Origin: Theocolax elegans
Lineage: Eukaryota; Arthropoda; Insecta; Hymenoptera; Cerocephalidae
Reading direction: 5' to 3'
DNA: 64,000 bases
Assembly (NCBI GenBank): GCA_026168455.1
Contig: CM047425.1
Location: forward strand, 8,654,001 to 8,718,000
The position numbers and the translations under genes were made by a program. Positions within the stretch are counted from its first letter, which is position 1, and the number at the start of each line of letters is the position of its first letter. Positions 37,918-52,205 of this stretch are shown here, one piece after another. Under the pieces are notes generated by a model that was not told where the DNA came from, made no database searches, and was given only the letters and a program-made list of their open reading frames with translations.

Positions 37918-39968
37918 GTACGAACTTTTACGTCTGTCTCGCACACACTCGCACATACTGAACTCTGATTGTTTTCCCTCAACCCTTTTCTCACTCGTTG
38001 CCCGTAAATTGTTTAAAATGTTTGAACGTCCAGTTGTCACTTGCTGGATTTATCGCTGACACTTTATTTACCCTTTACTTATTTACTTTATTTTATGTTT
38101 ATTAAACCTACAATTCTATTTATATTTTGTTATTCCCTATTTAATTAATTTTCAAATAAATTTGATCACAAATGTACTCTTGTGAAGGAGAATAACAGAA
38201 ATACGGTAAAGGAAATCATAGGATATGTTTATGTACATCTTTTAAGATATTAGCTTGTTTGGGTGCACCCAAATAAATTTGAAAAAAGATATTTGATATA
38301 TAGAGCCACCAAAGAACTAGATACAAAGTATTTCGGTGGCTTTTCAACCGGATTGGGTAAAAAAAAAAGAAATATTGGAAGATAATGCGAGTCCTCCTCG
38401 GTGGTCGAACATTTGTGGTCACAGAAAGTGAACCGATTCCCCAACCTAAACGATGGGTTATACTACTACTCTACGGGAAGAATAGTCAAACAAATGATGG
38501 GCGCGTGGAGCTATGAATCATGTAGCTCCAAATCCTCCTTCCCGAATCCTTTCTTCTTACCTTACAATTCTTCTTCTCTTTGTGTAATCTATCGATGCAA
38601 TTTTTTTCTTCTACTCCTACTATTTACGATCTCTTTTTTATTTCCCATTAAATATTCACAAATGTCCGTTATTTTAGTTACAACATACTTATATAAACAA
38701 AAAAAAGTTTCGCATAAAAATCATATCAAATATATAGTATATGGCATTATAATTTAAGGTATAAACGATAATTTTATGATGCTGCGTGATGTTCGAAAAC
38801 GGGAATGGAAATAAATTTTTTTACTGTTTCTCTCGATCTCTCGGTATAATTTATATATAGCGAATGCAAAACATTGCATAGCGATGACGAATCGCAATAC
38901 TACTGGAAGAGAAAAAGAATAAGAGATAGGGGCGAGGTGTGTGCGTACGTTTTTGAATGACGCTAAGGTAATTTATCGCGCGATGGGTGAGGTATAGGTG
39001 GAGGAAGGTATATACTATGTCGAACGAAAAATGCAAATTGAATGAAATCCGTGCGCGGGTTTCACGCGCGTGAAACTTGAGTCCACTGTGTAGGAGCAAA
39101 CGACAGAATGAACGAAATAAAAAGTTACCCTGTACATGTACACACGTGTGCGTATAGTGTGTATGCCTATACGTACATGTACGCGCAAGTGACAGGTTTG
39201 CGTTGCATACACGAGTCTGCGATAAGTTTATAACCTTTTAGAATTTTTGTTTGATTAATTAAATGATAATAAAAGAGACGTTGTAACGAAAACTGCCAAT
39301 AAATTATTTTATTTCAACGGGATGAATATGTTTTGCCCATATATATACATATAGTAACATTAATGTAGTATGAGCAAATGAAAACGAGGAGAATCAAGCG
39401 ACAGCGATATTCATTCAGCTAATTACTATTTTGGTTTTCCATTACTTTATTTTATTTCCCATTCTTGCAACTTCAATGAGATTTATTGTATATTATTTAA
39501 TATATAGACGAGTGTAAAAATATTTATTACAATAATTTACCACAATTTAAAATACAAAAATTGCAAAGATATATATACGGTTGTAACAATACCGACATTA
39601 AAACATAGACTAGAAAACCGGTACGCCTATGTAATTGGATCAAAAATATACATGCGATAGTCTATATAACATTTGCAATACAGTAACGAAGTGAAATATG
39701 GGAAGAAAAGTTAAAAAAGTAAAAAGTCCCTGGGCTTTAATAGGCGAAGTAACCGAACTCTCTGCGCCTTGGGGCCGAAGACTAAAGAGAGCTCGGGAGA
39801 GTACACAAGAGAAAGCCAAAGAAGTAAGCGTAGGAAGAGCAAGAGAGGGGAATCCCCCGGACTTTTAATTAAAGGCGCGAGCCCCGTGCGTCGACCGCGG
39901 TATATAGCGCAAGAGCAGTACGCTCGTTTCGCTTATACGCCGATGCATCGCCTCACCCTCTCTTTCTC

Positions 39969-40000
39969 TTCCTCCACCTCCACCTCCACCTCCTCCTCCG
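39969..40000. repeat. (CTCCAC)n / (CTC)n minisatellite-like repeat
   Basis: About three to four copies of a CTCCAC hexamer followed by CTC units. Confidence 0.85.
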
Positions 40001-41090
40001 TTCCTCTCCCCTTAACGACTCTCCGGTGACGCAGCTCGTTCACAAAGTTTTTAAGTAGCTTACGTAGGACCAGTACGAGAGTCGACTATGCGCCACTGCG
40101 TACAAGGCTCGTGGAAAGTAAGAAAAAAAGAAACAGAAACATTCGCGGAACGAGAAAAATGATGAAGTACCAACGAGATAGTGTAACAAAAAGAAATGTT
40201 CAAGATTGTTACAGAAACGTAGTTGGTAATTGTAAATCCAAAGACGGGAAGATACACGCCGGAAATAATTGATTCGGCGACGTATTTCACCAATTCTATT
40301 CTACGTGACCTCGAAAAACAAGGAGCTAAGTATAACGCTTATAAGTATCATTTGTCAAAGGTAAACAAGAGAACTTTTGTACATTCGCGTGATCGTCGCC
40401 GTACGCGAAGCACAAATTATTTTCTCGCGGAAGCGCGCGACGAGACTCGGATAAAAGAAAGGATCGAGGAAGAAAAAAATAAAAAAAGATTTGAAAAAAG
40501 AAAAAGGACTAACTGTAAAGTCTTAGAGGACCTAGGAAAGGTGTGCACATCCGAGGATACTACGAGAGGAAAGATTGAGAATCGCGGAAACGAGAAGAGA
40601 GTCCGCGCAAGAAAGAACGAGCCGTGTCGGAACTTCGTTACTGGTGCTAATAAACGTTCCTTTCCGTTGCGCGGAGACCTAAACGTTGATGATGCCACGC
40701 GAGCCGCGGGCCGAGTACTAAACTTTACTAAGCGCGCGTGACATTGTTCAAGTTTTCTTGTTTCGCTTCCTATACCCCTCGAGCTCGTTTCGCCTCCCTA
40801 GGAATTTTACGTTTGCCCTTTTGTGTATATGTATGCGCATGTGTTGTTATGCCCAGTCTATTATTCGACCAGGGTAACGAAAACGTGGTTTACACTCAAT
40901 TTTATTATCTCGCGTATATCGTCACTCCCAGCACCGTCGGTATATAGTTGGCTTTTACACCGCTCTTTTCTATTATTATACATAATTTTTCTCTCTCGAG
41001 TTTCTTCGCGTCTCGAGACTCGCGACGCTCGTAAATGCCACAAATTCTCTGCATTAACGAACCAATTTACTTTTCATTTTATTCGAGGTA

Positions 41091-41118
41091 TCTCTCTCTC
41101 TCTCTCCCTCTCTCTCTC
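41091..41118. repeat. (CT)n microsatellite
   Basis: CT run with one CCC interruption. Confidence 0.9.
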
Positions 41119-41846
41119 ATCAGATCTAAATAATTGTATATCGAAGTACATTATTTTCGCTAAGAATGAAACCAAAACTTTACTGTCATTGCTACGGAAT
41201 CGCGTGTATAAACGTGAAAATAATGTTACGTGATATTTGAATACCTATGGTTTGATATCTCCAAGTGTAGTTATTCGATGGTAAAATTTATCTTGCCGAA
41301 TGTACCAGTTCTCTAAATGAACGTATATTAAACTCTCCTAACGACAAATAATTTTCCATCTCGAGAAAAGTGTAGTATTGATTCTACAATTACCAACAAT
41401 CCGTTATCGTTAAGCATCGAAATGCAATATAAAGACAAGAGAAAAAGTCTGAAAATATAAAGCGAAGAATATAGCGTAGAAGAAAAAAAGTATCGAATCG
41501 CATTTACTATCCACGTATGTATTTGCAAATGCAGCATTGAGATCGGTAGCCTTGGTGAGATTTTTTTTTTTCAGTCCTTCTCATTTGCACAGCGCGCTCC
41601 TTATATAGGCTCGATTCACACACGCGCAATCCTATCTGCATGTATTATCTCGCGTACATCGTTCTTTCTCGTTCTCCGCGAATTCGCCCAACTGGCAACC
41701 ACAACCGCGCGATGCTATACGTTTATATGCATTTACGTTTACCAGAATGTGAACGAGAAAGAGAAAGATAGCACGATTCAAAATAAAAAAAAAAGGAAAA
41801 GGATAAGAAGTGTTTATCCGTCGAGGGATAAAGAAAAACAGAACGA

Positions 41847-41916
41847 CAGAGGGAGAGAAAAAGAGAGAGCGAGAGAGAGAGAGAAGGGAGGAGAGGGAGA
41901 GGAGGGACAAGGGGGG
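41847..41916. repeat. Purine-only (GA)n / GGGA tract
   Basis: A 70-bp nearly pure purine tract grading from GA repeats to GGA-rich DNA; H-DNA or triplex-prone. It is complementary in kind to the CT run at 41091-41118. Confidence 0.9.
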
Positions 41917-42471
41917 GAAACCCGAGACATTCGCACTCCAACGCATGTCAGCAAAGTATAAAATCTCTCGCGTCACTTGCGCCACGCTGATGCTTAATGC
42001 CCCTTTTAAGCAAATGCGTTCTGCCCTCGCGTGTGCAAAACAACGTGTTTTGCCTGTTTCTTTTTTCGCTGAAATGGATCCATCCCTCGCTCTTCGTGTT
42101 TGTCTTACAGTTCTTTCTTTCTCTTTTTTTATTTATGTTACTATTATGCCGTTGTGCAGCTGTGTTTCTAAATTATTTTTAAACCACGTTTGTTTGGAAA
42201 TACGATGTGTTTTATATATCAAATGGATAAAAGCGCCACGTTTAGTTTAAAATAATAAGATGAGAAAAACTATATTATTAGCGTGTATTCAAATACGTAC
42301 CAATGAAATTGCATTTTAAACTAATAATTGACTTGAATTTTTTTAACTTTGATAAAGTTAAATTATTCTTTGTTATTGATTAAAATAAAAATTTATTTGT
42401 ATGCATCAAAATACGAAATGCAATTTCTTATATACAATTTAATCTTCATGCTTACGTCCGATTCCCCATAT

Positions 42472-42493
42472 CTTTCTCTCTCTCTCTCTCTTT
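42472..42493. repeat. (CT)n microsatellite
   Basis: CT run just upstream of an ACAG acceptor-like end at about 42,506 and of the weak candidate exon at 42,531. Confidence 0.85.
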
Positions 42494-42506
42494 GCATACT
42501 CGACAG

Positions 42507-42572
42507 CGCGGTAATTTTACCGATAATATAATGGCAGGCCAGGATTTAGCCCCCGTAAGGCACATAAAGAAG
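42507..42572 (+). other. Weak candidate exon with start codon (unrecognised)
   Basis: A CT-rich tract ends in GACAG at 42506. An ATG at 42531, in good context (ATAATGG), opens MAGQDLAPVRHIKK. Possible donors follow at 42555 (GTAAGG) and 42573 (GTGAAG), both in phase 0. The frame stays protein-like and charged for about 36 codons and then becomes hydrophobic and repeat-like. No family is recognised. This may be chance. Confidence 0.15.
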
Positions 42573-43741
42573 GTGAAGGTCCAGCAGACAACCCATGGCA
42601 TGAAGAACGAGAGGGAATGCGATAGATCGCGTGATCCTTGTTATGTTATCTTGTCCGTGTTACCTTTTTTTTGCATCGACACCGATCTTTTCTTTCCCCT
42701 ATATCTTAGCGCAAGAGCAAAAGGCAAAAATGATTATACATTTTATGTCTCTTATTACGGCGTTTATAAAATTATTACGGTATTTTCAGTTTCGCCAGTG
42801 AGATTTATACCGATTTGAGTTCTCGCGCGATATCTACAAAACTGAAGAGGAACGATCATGACCGGGTGATATCAATAAAGATGATCTACCACTAAATTTT
42901 AATGGTAAACAGAATTCTCTCCGTGACGTGAATTACCCGGTGTACATACTTATTGTTTCAGGCGATCGTTCTACTTTTTCTTTCCATTTTTTTTTCGAGG
43001 TAATTTTCGTTTATATAACGCCGTAACGCTTCGATACGATACTTTATTCAGCTTTTATCGCGTTCGCGCGACTTCGTCCACTCGTTAAATATTTACCGAT
43101 CCGATCGGTTGTTTATAGGTTTACTCTCAACCGATAGATTTCGTTTTAAAAGCTAATTTAACCGTTTACATCACGAATCGCTCGAACAGCTTCCATAGTA
43201 TTATATCAACTATCGGTAAAACGCTCTTTGCAAATGATGCATACAGTTACGCAACTATTAATAGCATCTTTATGCGGTATCAACTTTGGATAAGCTTACA
43301 AATTATTTCATTATTATCTATATATTTGTACGAAGTTTATATCGCGAGCTTGTCTTAAATTGCAAATTTTCCTAAGACGGAGTTACTCCAGACCGTTTGT
43401 AAAAAGCAGAGGAGGTATTCGTGCCTAGACTCTTCTCATTACTGACCAAATAAATACCGCAATTTCATTGTGAATGTGACCAAAATAAAAAGACGCGATA
43501 AATTGTTCGGTAAAGTCACAGAGAGGTAAGGAAAGCAAAAAATATAGGGACGACCAGATGCAAAGAGAAGAAGGAAAGGGTCGTGCAGATTTGCTCGGTG
43601 CTAACCGAAGGCGAAAAGCTTATACTCTCTTTTCCTTGGTACATGGACCCTTACATTTAGAGCATATATAGAGGCAAACTCGGCCGCCGGCCAGGATCGG
43701 CAAAAGCACCAACAAAAGCACTTTGAGTATGTGTGTTGCAG

Positions 43742-43763
43742 TGTACGTGTATATACACGTACA
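43742..43763. repeat. 22-bp perfect palindrome
   Basis: Self-complementary alternating purine-pyrimidine sequence centred on TATA with ACGTG/CACGT arms. It may form a small cruciform or Z-DNA. Confidence 0.7.
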
Positions 43764-44396
43764 TAGGTACCAGTTCGCGTTTTACGTGTCTTTTACGTAT
43801 AGAATAAATACACGAGCTCCCATTATACGTGCGCATCGGTGCCGACGCTCGGCGCGCACACCATATTTGATATAATTAAAGTGCATAAATAAACACAATG
43901 GTACAAGCGAGCTTGGACGCAGTAGCAACCCCGGAACGTATCCACCGCTATATACCCTGACTAAGGGCATTCAATGCAAATTCGACCGAAGCGGTGTGGT
44001 ACGTACCTCTGCCTACTCTTTCTTCCTATCTTTTTTCTTATTTTTCCTTCCCTCTCTTTCTTCATGTCTCTATCTCTCTCCCTCTCTCTATTTTGCTCTT
44101 TTCTCGACGGCGCCCAGACCGCGAGACTCGGATGCAGTGATGCTGAGAAGCATCATATCAGGAATAGAGCGAAAGAGGAAGATGAATATATATATATATA
44201 CATATATACTGCCTGTATTTTGCTTACGCGGTTTCGTGAACCCCAGGCTTACTTTTTTATGCTCGCCATGTTTTTTTATTCTGATTAAGAAGCTCTCTCA
44301 TGCACGACACGAATTTTCGTTGAAAAATCTTAGGTAATTTTTCTACGTTTTGCTAATTCCATATATACGTAAAATATTACGTAAACTATTATATTA

Positions 44397-44415
44397 TTTT
44401 TTTTTTTTTTTTTTT
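44397..44415. repeat. T homopolymer, 19 nt
   Basis: Uninterrupted run of T, equally a poly(A) run on the minus strand. No retroposed sequence was recognised beside it. Confidence 0.9.
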
Positions 44416-47400
44416 GATAACGATAAGAAAAAATAAAACTGTATAATATAACGATTGAAAGAGGTCTTTATATTTATATTTTGCGAGAAGAACAATTCGT
44501 AACCCGACTGCTCTTAACCCAATGTAGAAAATATTTAAAAGGATAATAAAAAAAGTTCGATTGCTTACGTTTTTATTGTAGGACACAGAGAATTTTTCTT
44601 TTATTTGAAAGACCGCTTTTACGAGAATAACTTCCATTTGGTACGTCTTGTTCTTTTCCGCCTAGTCTTCTATGCATGCGGTGCGCACTTGAAAAAGAAT
44701 AAAAAAAGCGAACAGGGGGAGCGGAACTCGACGATGGAGCGTGCTGGAATCTATTTCGTGCCACAATCGAAGCCTATTCTATTTGTACTGGAATTTGCTC
44801 GAGAGACCCAGAAAAGATGAAGGAAATATGGACTGTGGATCGAACACGAAGGAAATGTTTCTATGCAATAAGTGAATTAAGGTGGTACAATATTCATGAA
44901 CTACGAATTACATTAATCAACAGTATTTTTTAATCAAATTTGAAGAAAAATTTAGTACTACTCGTATTGACAACAATCTTTCTGGCAAAGTTTATGTTTT
45001 AAAATATCAATCGAATACATCGAAGATAAAAATTACCAAGACAATGTTGAAAAATGTTGGTGGAGAACAGTATATCCGATTTAATGAAATACGACGTTTA
45101 GAGTCCTCGCAACATTCGAATGTCTGGACAATCGAGACATTCTCGTTGTTGATGAAGGATGCAAAAAAGAAACGTATGGAAAATTGTGCATAATACAAGA
45201 GCATAGATAAGAGCATCCTAACGATGAAGAGGGAGGTTGGGAAAGAGGGAGGAAGAGGGAGAAAGAGAGAGTTTACTCCCAGCTTAAGAAAATATTAAAA
45301 AGACTCCCAGGGGCAAGTTACGCCTGGGTAAATAAACCGAGCTGACTGCATATTGCGCGTACAATTCTTCTGGCCTCGAGTATCCTGTCGTTCATTTGCG
45401 AAGGGATCCGCGCATCGTTTTACACGGACATAGTCGCGTTCACTCATACACATCCAAACGAGCCTACCCGTTCTGAATAATCCAAAGCATAGGCTCTTTT
45501 TCCTGCAGGGTACAAACGTACGGACACGACGGTTCCTTTTCCCCTTTTACGCCTCTGACCCTTTCCGCATTTTATCTCTAGGTATCCGGTGCGTTACCGT
45601 TTACTATTTCCCTCGTTTTCTTATTCCCCTTACGCACCTTTTCCCCTTTGTTCTTCTTTGCAAAATCGTTTTCTCTTTCATCCCGGCAATTTCGTTTACC
45701 ACTTGTTTGTGCATCCTCGTATAAAATATTTTTATTTATTGACATTCTCGCGATATACGTTTGAGAAATTAATAATTTTTGGTAGATTGATTATATTTTA
45801 ATCATTGGTTCTATCATCCTGTTAAGGAACGACCCTTCGTCGCCGTCGTTCTCTCGACGGGTTGCTTCGAGTCTGAGTTATAGGCCACCCTTCGTTCATT
45901 TTCTTCGATGTCGGTTTAGCTCGAGATAGGATGCTCCGATCCCCGGTAGATGCAGATTTCATTGTCATGAGGACGCGTTGATTATGTGCCTATATGGAAC
46001 GAAATGAGAATTGAGCGAGGGACCGTAGCTAGACAGTCGGGATCTCCTGATTGTTTCGGGACGTCCCTCCGTCGATATGACAGTATGCGTGTACACGTCG
46101 ATGAAGTCGAAAATATATATACATATATACATACATACGGTTCGTTCTGACTGAACGAATACTTACTTGCTTTATTGCGATTGAAAAAGGATTCATTTTC
46201 TCTTGGAAGGGTTCCATTCCCTTTTCTCTTGGCTCGAGTGTTTAGCTAAAGTCTCAGATTCAATGGTATGTCGTTTCATTTGTCCTAAACGAAATACGAA
46301 ATACACCGTATAATAGATGTTGAATAAACATTAAATTCACTGATTGTCAATGTATATTGTCAGTTCTCTGATTTTTTTTTGTCGATTTATATATTCTTTA
46401 GAACACACAGCTAATAATTTTCATTTTCCTTATTGAAGAACTAACCACGTTACACGGTTACACGAAAAATTCAGATACCGAATATGCATCATAAAGAATA
46501 TGTAATATCTTTCAACTACACGTTTTCTTAAGTATCATCCACCAGATAAGTGTGAGTATCGTCTGTACACAATTGCGTGTTTATCCACGGTGCGGATACT
46601 GGCGAATTTTTTCATTGCTTTATTGCGTACCTGTTTCAAAAAGTATATTCATGTATTCGAGTCAGTGAGCACAACCTCGTGGGTGGTTTATAGATATTAA
46701 ACGAATAAAAGTTCATCTGCGAGAACGAAAATTTGTATATATTTTACCGTAAATTCTTATTTATCAGATGCTTTAACATTGTAAAATTAACTTTTAAAAT
46801 TATATACTTCAATAAATATGTATATTTTATTTTCTTGGCCAATAGTACATATTTTATATTTTTAATATACTTTTAGAATGTCACTTTTATTACCGAGTTT
46901 TGCATCTCGTTGACCTTGTCGAAGTTAAAAGAGATTTTAATAGTAGTGCACACTCTGTATATATATCTTTACTGATAACTTTTCTTGGGATTGTTAAATA
47001 CTTTGTCAATGCAATTAATTTACACAACCCGAATAAAAAAGTAAATATTAATTATATAATCCACTTTAAAAATAATTAAATTAAAATTGTAAACTCGTCG
47101 GTTCAATTAAAAGCTTAAATTCTATCGATCATCTATAAAAATATTGGTGCTCACTAAATACGAAATGAGATTGCTTTTTCAAGGGCATATTCGTAAGATG
47201 TTTCTTTTTGTAGAAAGGTGGGCATAGAGTTAAGATAAAGTATTACGTAACGCCCAGCCGTTGTCTGAAGAGTAGAAGAAAGGAGGAGACGTACGCACGA
47301 ATGCAAATAAAAGAAGGGAGAGTGTATAACGTACCAGGGTCGCGTGTCACTCGCGCGTCTCATTAGTCTGGGGAGGTTGTTCACGGGCGCGATATACATA

Positions 47401-50400
47401 TTCCAAGAGAGACACGCGTGCCTCCGTTTCCTTTTTCTACGAACACGCGCTCGCTCGGTACACAGTCTCTCCTCTCCTTTCGAGTGGGCCCTTCAATACT
47501 CTCGCTCCAGATCTCCCTGCCGTTGGTTACGTCCTGTTCCGCGTGCGTATTTAGCCCTATGCGCCTTTCTTAATTGGACCTTGCTCGGCGCTCCTGTTTC
47601 TACTACCCGGAGACAAAGGGGTATACGTGTTTCTGACGGTGACTCAAAAAAAGAACCCAACGGAACAGATGTATATATCACTTTTTTTTTTATTATTCTC
47701 TTTGACAATGCGCTGCGTATACAATACTTAAGTCTTTTTCATTTTAAAATTATTTATATTCAATGAAAATTATACCTAAACGAATGAATCAATGTAATTG
47801 GAATATATTCTATAAATATTTTTAATATGCTAATAGAAGAGCTTATCATATTATAAATAAAGACATAACTTTGATAATAATATGGATATTTGGACCGATA
47901 TATATATGTACTGACGAAATTTATGATAACGTTTAACGTCTCGAACAAAAACGTTGTATATTTCCGTGTGGATAATAACGCGATCACATTTTTATTCCGC
48001 ATAAATGCGAATCAGATAAAGAAAGAGAGAGGGATGAATACGTAAGAGGGATGAAAGTAAGTGGTCCCAGCGCCGTTTGTTTAGCATCGAGAACCAAGCT
48101 CCAAGCGGTCTATGAATTTTTCACCGCAATGACTCGAAACGCCCAAGGGCGTGTATACAGTCCTCGGGCGACGGCGACGATCTTGAACTTGACGGATTGC
48201 TTTGTCGCGTACGTGAGCTTGCTTTCTCACCCATGCGTTATTTCTTTTTCCTTCTCTTATCGCGAATGAGTTTGCTGTGCGGGTGCGGGTGCATTGCATT
48301 TTGTCTCGCTTCGATTGTTTGTTTTTTCATCTTCTCGAACACTGTTTTTCAGCCCCACTGTTTTATAAAACGCGTACGAACACGCATTTTACTCTTTTTA
48401 CTGCATCGTACCTTTTTCTCTTATTACAACTAATTATACACGTTTCTTTTCCTTTTATAAACAATGCATACCACACGTTACGCTCGCGACTCATAAATAT
48501 CAAATATTTTCTACAACTATACGCCGAGACTTTTATCCAGATAATTATTATCCTCTGTATAATCCCTTGTAAGGTAAATGGGAAACCATGAAAAATCGAT
48601 GGACTATATCTTTAGAATTTTATGTATATATACACGAAAGTAGAGCAATTTTCATTCTCGTTACGTTGAAATAAGGTAGAACAATAACGAGTAATAAGAA
48701 AAGTACGTGGAAAGGTCTGGTGAATTCTAAGATCCCAGCAGGGAATCGAGGAAGAAAATCCTTTGTCCGTAGGCAGGAAAAAAAGCGGTCGACGTATAAC
48801 TCCCTTATACATCCAAGTGAATTAGAAGTTTGCGTGGTTACAGGCGCACCACCGAACCATCGACCGCAAGATCGCATTACCTTTCTACTGGAAAAATAAT
48901 AAGGGGGTTCACCGCTTGACCAACTTGGACTCCCCAAAGCTTCTCGTAGACGCTAATTAGGAGAGGGTCGCCGCATTGATAAGGCAGCAGCAACAACAAC
49001 AAATAAAAAAAAAAAAAGGAAAATTTAGTCGAGCCTAGCAAGTATAAGCAGCACGCGTTATATTACTCATTGGGCAGAGGATAGAGAAGCGATCTTTTCG
49101 ATCTTTATCGAAGAGTAAAAAAGTAACTGAGCATTGATTAGAAAAATATTGTGATACGAATTCTCATTAATTCAAATAATGTTAGTACTGAATTCTCTTA
49201 AGAGTCCTATTACGTTTATTAATGAGATCTCTCAATAATTAAATTACAAATGTACAAACTGGTTGTTTAAAATAACATTTTTCTCTTTTTATAATAGCAC
49301 TTATTAATTAAAATATAAAAATGTTTCAACAGAGAGACTTTTTATATAGTTCTTACGTTGTCGCGTGAGCGTCCAAAAATTCGAGTAAAAAATGCATCGC
49401 GAAAGTAGAACCCACGTGCGCCCTTCATCAAGCGCAGTTTGTAAGTTAATTCTTTAAAGAAAAGATAAATAAAATGAACCGGGGTGTGCGCTAAGAAAAT
49501 TATGACGACTTAGAGCGACTAATTAAACTCCCTCTCTTCTCGTTTCGACTCTTTTATTTCTCTCGTCCGCGACAAAAGCGAGAAGGCATAGCTCGCCCTC
49601 GCCGGCAACTTTTTTCAAGTACGCGCGGGCGCGCACGCCGAGTTCGTGACTGAATTTTTCCGAGCAAATTGTGAAAATTCATCCGTCCTGGTTGTCGCTG
49701 GCAAACGGTGATTAAAAATAAAGGATAAGAGAACGCGCGAAAGGAAGAAAGTATGAAACTTAAAAATAAATCAACATAATATCGGCCAGATAATATATAT
49801 ATACATTCATAATATAAATGAGACGGAGGCAACTGACAAAGATCGCGATGTGAAAGTAACTTTTGTTCGCTCTCTTTAGTTTGCAAGGTTACACGTACAT
49901 ATATATATGCGAGGAGGGTGCACATTGTACTAGATGCATTAAAGTACGTGAGCACAGCGACGATATCAAACGAGACGCGGGCGATTCAATCGGAGCGTCG
50001 CTGCACATCTGTGAGCGAGCTCTACCTCAGGGTATTATATGCGTATAACAGCTAATGGAAAATTATAGGGGTTCGAATAGAAAACCAGTGAGTTCGCAAT
50101 GATTCAATGGATTTCTGAGCGAGTACGTGTGTACAATTTTTTTTTTCAAGGAAAGTATTTTTCACTACATTAAATGCGTTGTAACTACATTAAATTCCTT
50201 CGATGATTACTCACTACGACATTGAATGCGAGTCAACTATTTTGGCAATGTTATCCTAGATGGATCGAAAGCAACCGATATTACTATTGATAAACAAAAC
50301 GACGTATTTATTAATATTGCAATTTTCAAAGTATAATGTCTTGTTTGAAGAGCAGTGTCAACGCAAATACGTATAATAAGTTATAAAGAGTCCCAAAAGA

Positions 50401-50714
50401 GAAGGTACTAATGTCACCCGATTATCATGGAAATGTACAAATTCTAAAAGAGTACAAAGTCAACGACTTAATATCGGTAAAGTTTACTTGTAGCTTTGAG
50501 AAGAATTTGAGAAGAAACGACGTCAAAAGGGAGAAAGAGAAAGAGCTGGGGTGCGAACAACGCAGAATAAATATTCAGGAAGAAAAGCAATTGAAGAACT
50601 TATGCATTTTCCATATTTTGCTCGTTTGAAACTAAGGCCATTAAGCAGCGTCGGGTGCGGGATCGGAGTTATATATATACAGTTATAAAGACTAAAAGCG
50701 AGAAGAGCACGACG

Positions 50715-50760
50715 GAAGAGACAAAGAGAAAGAGAGAAAGAGAGAGAGAGAGAGAGAGAA
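50715..50760. repeat. (GA)n microsatellite
   Basis: Purine-only run of GA/GAAA units. A complementary (CT)n block lies about 360 nt downstream. Confidence 0.9.
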
Positions 50761-51117
50761 GGATGGAAGAATGGTGAAGGGAGTGGAGCGTAAAAAGCCG
50801 CCGGGGTTCCTGTCTGTGTGTATCGGAGAGCAGACGAGTTCCCGAAAGGTAAAAAACTTCTTAAAAGGCAAGTTTTTCCCGAGGTTTTTGTTTTTACTCC
50901 CTTAGTCGCCTCCTGGCGTCTACGATATACCTGGTCGAGTCTCGTAATTTAAGGATTCCTCGAGAGATATGCTTCTTGGATTTTTGTCTCATTGCGCGTA
51001 CCAAACTCCTTCGTTTCTTCTTTCATTCTTCTCTTTCCTTCGATGTCTTTGTTCTTGTATGCAGAGTCCAGAATATACCACTATATACAGTTTAAGAGAA
51101 TAATAGACGCCCTCGGT

Positions 51118-51121
<4 letters not shown>

Positions 51122-51158
<37 letters not shown>
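51122..51158. repeat. (CT)n microsatellite
   Basis: CT run, the complementary partner of the GA block at 50715-50760. Confidence 0.9.
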
Positions 51159-52205
51159 CCACTCTTTATGCATACCTATCATATATTTTCTTTATTCCAT
51201 TTCGGCTATTTTATTATCCGTGATTTTTATTTACGACTATAGTAGTATATGAGATTATTAAAAATAAAGGTTTTGATGGTCTCTCTCGTCAAGAGAGGCG
51301 AACGATTTCTCGATGGGCGATTATATTTATGAACGATTACCCGACTCGTGTAATGAGTTGCTTCAATAACTGCACTATTAAACGAACGATGAAAAATCTC
51401 CTATTGTTCTCGCGAGTATGCAGTTTAATATTTCCTTAGTGTTTTATATATACACTCATCGTGCGACAATAAAAAAAAAAGTATACTCTGCGGATTTTAA
51501 GGATGTACACCGCATCTCACGTATACGTAGTGGGCGCTAAACGATGTTAACGTATACGTTGTATTTTGATTTATCCCCTTGCATACACAAAGCTTCTCTT
51601 ATACGACGATAATAACAACAACAACAATTATATGTAAATGTCGTTCTGTCTAATAAAATGTGTAAATTAATATTCTATAAATATGGGAGTTCTAATTTGG
51701 TTCGGGATCATAAATCAAATAACCGCGCGCGTTGTCTCTAATGCAATTTACACCTTTAATCTCGAGTAAATTTTTAAATGATTTTCCTGGTATATACGTG
51801 TCTTGCTCCGCGAGATTGCAATCTAATGTTTACGTATCGAGCATGTAAATATACATATATGTATATATCGAGAAGAAAAAGGAAGAATGCGAAATTGGTC
51901 TTGTATAACTACGCCATTCGTCAAAAAAACAAACGAGAGAAAGAGAGAGTGGTATATATAACGAAATCGCAAAAGAGGCAATTGAAGGTACTGCAATCAC
52001 CGGAGATCGTATAGATGTATATATACACTCGCATTTCTAAAACACGAAAGGCAAGTATATTCAAATTAGGTAGGTCCGAAAATTCGTTGGATCGTTGGGA
52101 GACCAAGGGCCAGAGAGCAATAAAGGGCAGTCTTGCAGCTTGGGCAACCTGATTTACGACTTCTCGACCAACCATTACTCATCGGGCACTAGCTATGGCA
52201 ATCAC

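Larger units (their letters stand above)
37930..42500. other. Non-coding stretch; purine-rich island at 39.7-40.75 kb
   Basis: Contains AT-rich DNA at 38.0-38.9 and 39.2-39.7 kb and a plus-strand purine-rich island at 39.7-40.75 kb. That island carries a 172-codon open frame (40,223-40,741) with no methionine codon, treated as chance. CT- and GA-rich repeats follow at 41.1 and 41.85 kb. Confidence 0.5.
42600..50700. other. Non-coding stretch, islands alternating with AT-rich DNA
   Basis: Islands at 43.0-44.3, 45.2-46.1, 47.2-47.7, 48.05-48.3, 48.7-49.1 and 49.4-50.0 kb; AT-rich DNA at 44.3-44.6, 46.3-47.1 and 47.7-48.0 kb. No supported exon on either strand. A CTCTAG|GTATCC junction at about 45,581 has a fair 3' half but a weak 5' half. 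Confidence 0.5.

Noticed and set aside
40223..40741. 172-codon open frame on the plus strand, Lys/Arg/Glu-rich
   Set aside because: It starts at TTG, contains no ATG at all, follows the purine-rich composition of the strand, and has no flanking splice sites that would make it an internal exon.
44397..44415. T19 run as the poly(A) tail of a retroposed copy on the minus strand
   Set aside because: No adjoining coding or small-RNA-like sequence and no visible flanking target-site duplication.
50060..50085. GGGGTTCGAAT resembling a tRNA B box
   Set aside because: No A box at the right distance and no cloverleaf can be drawn around it.
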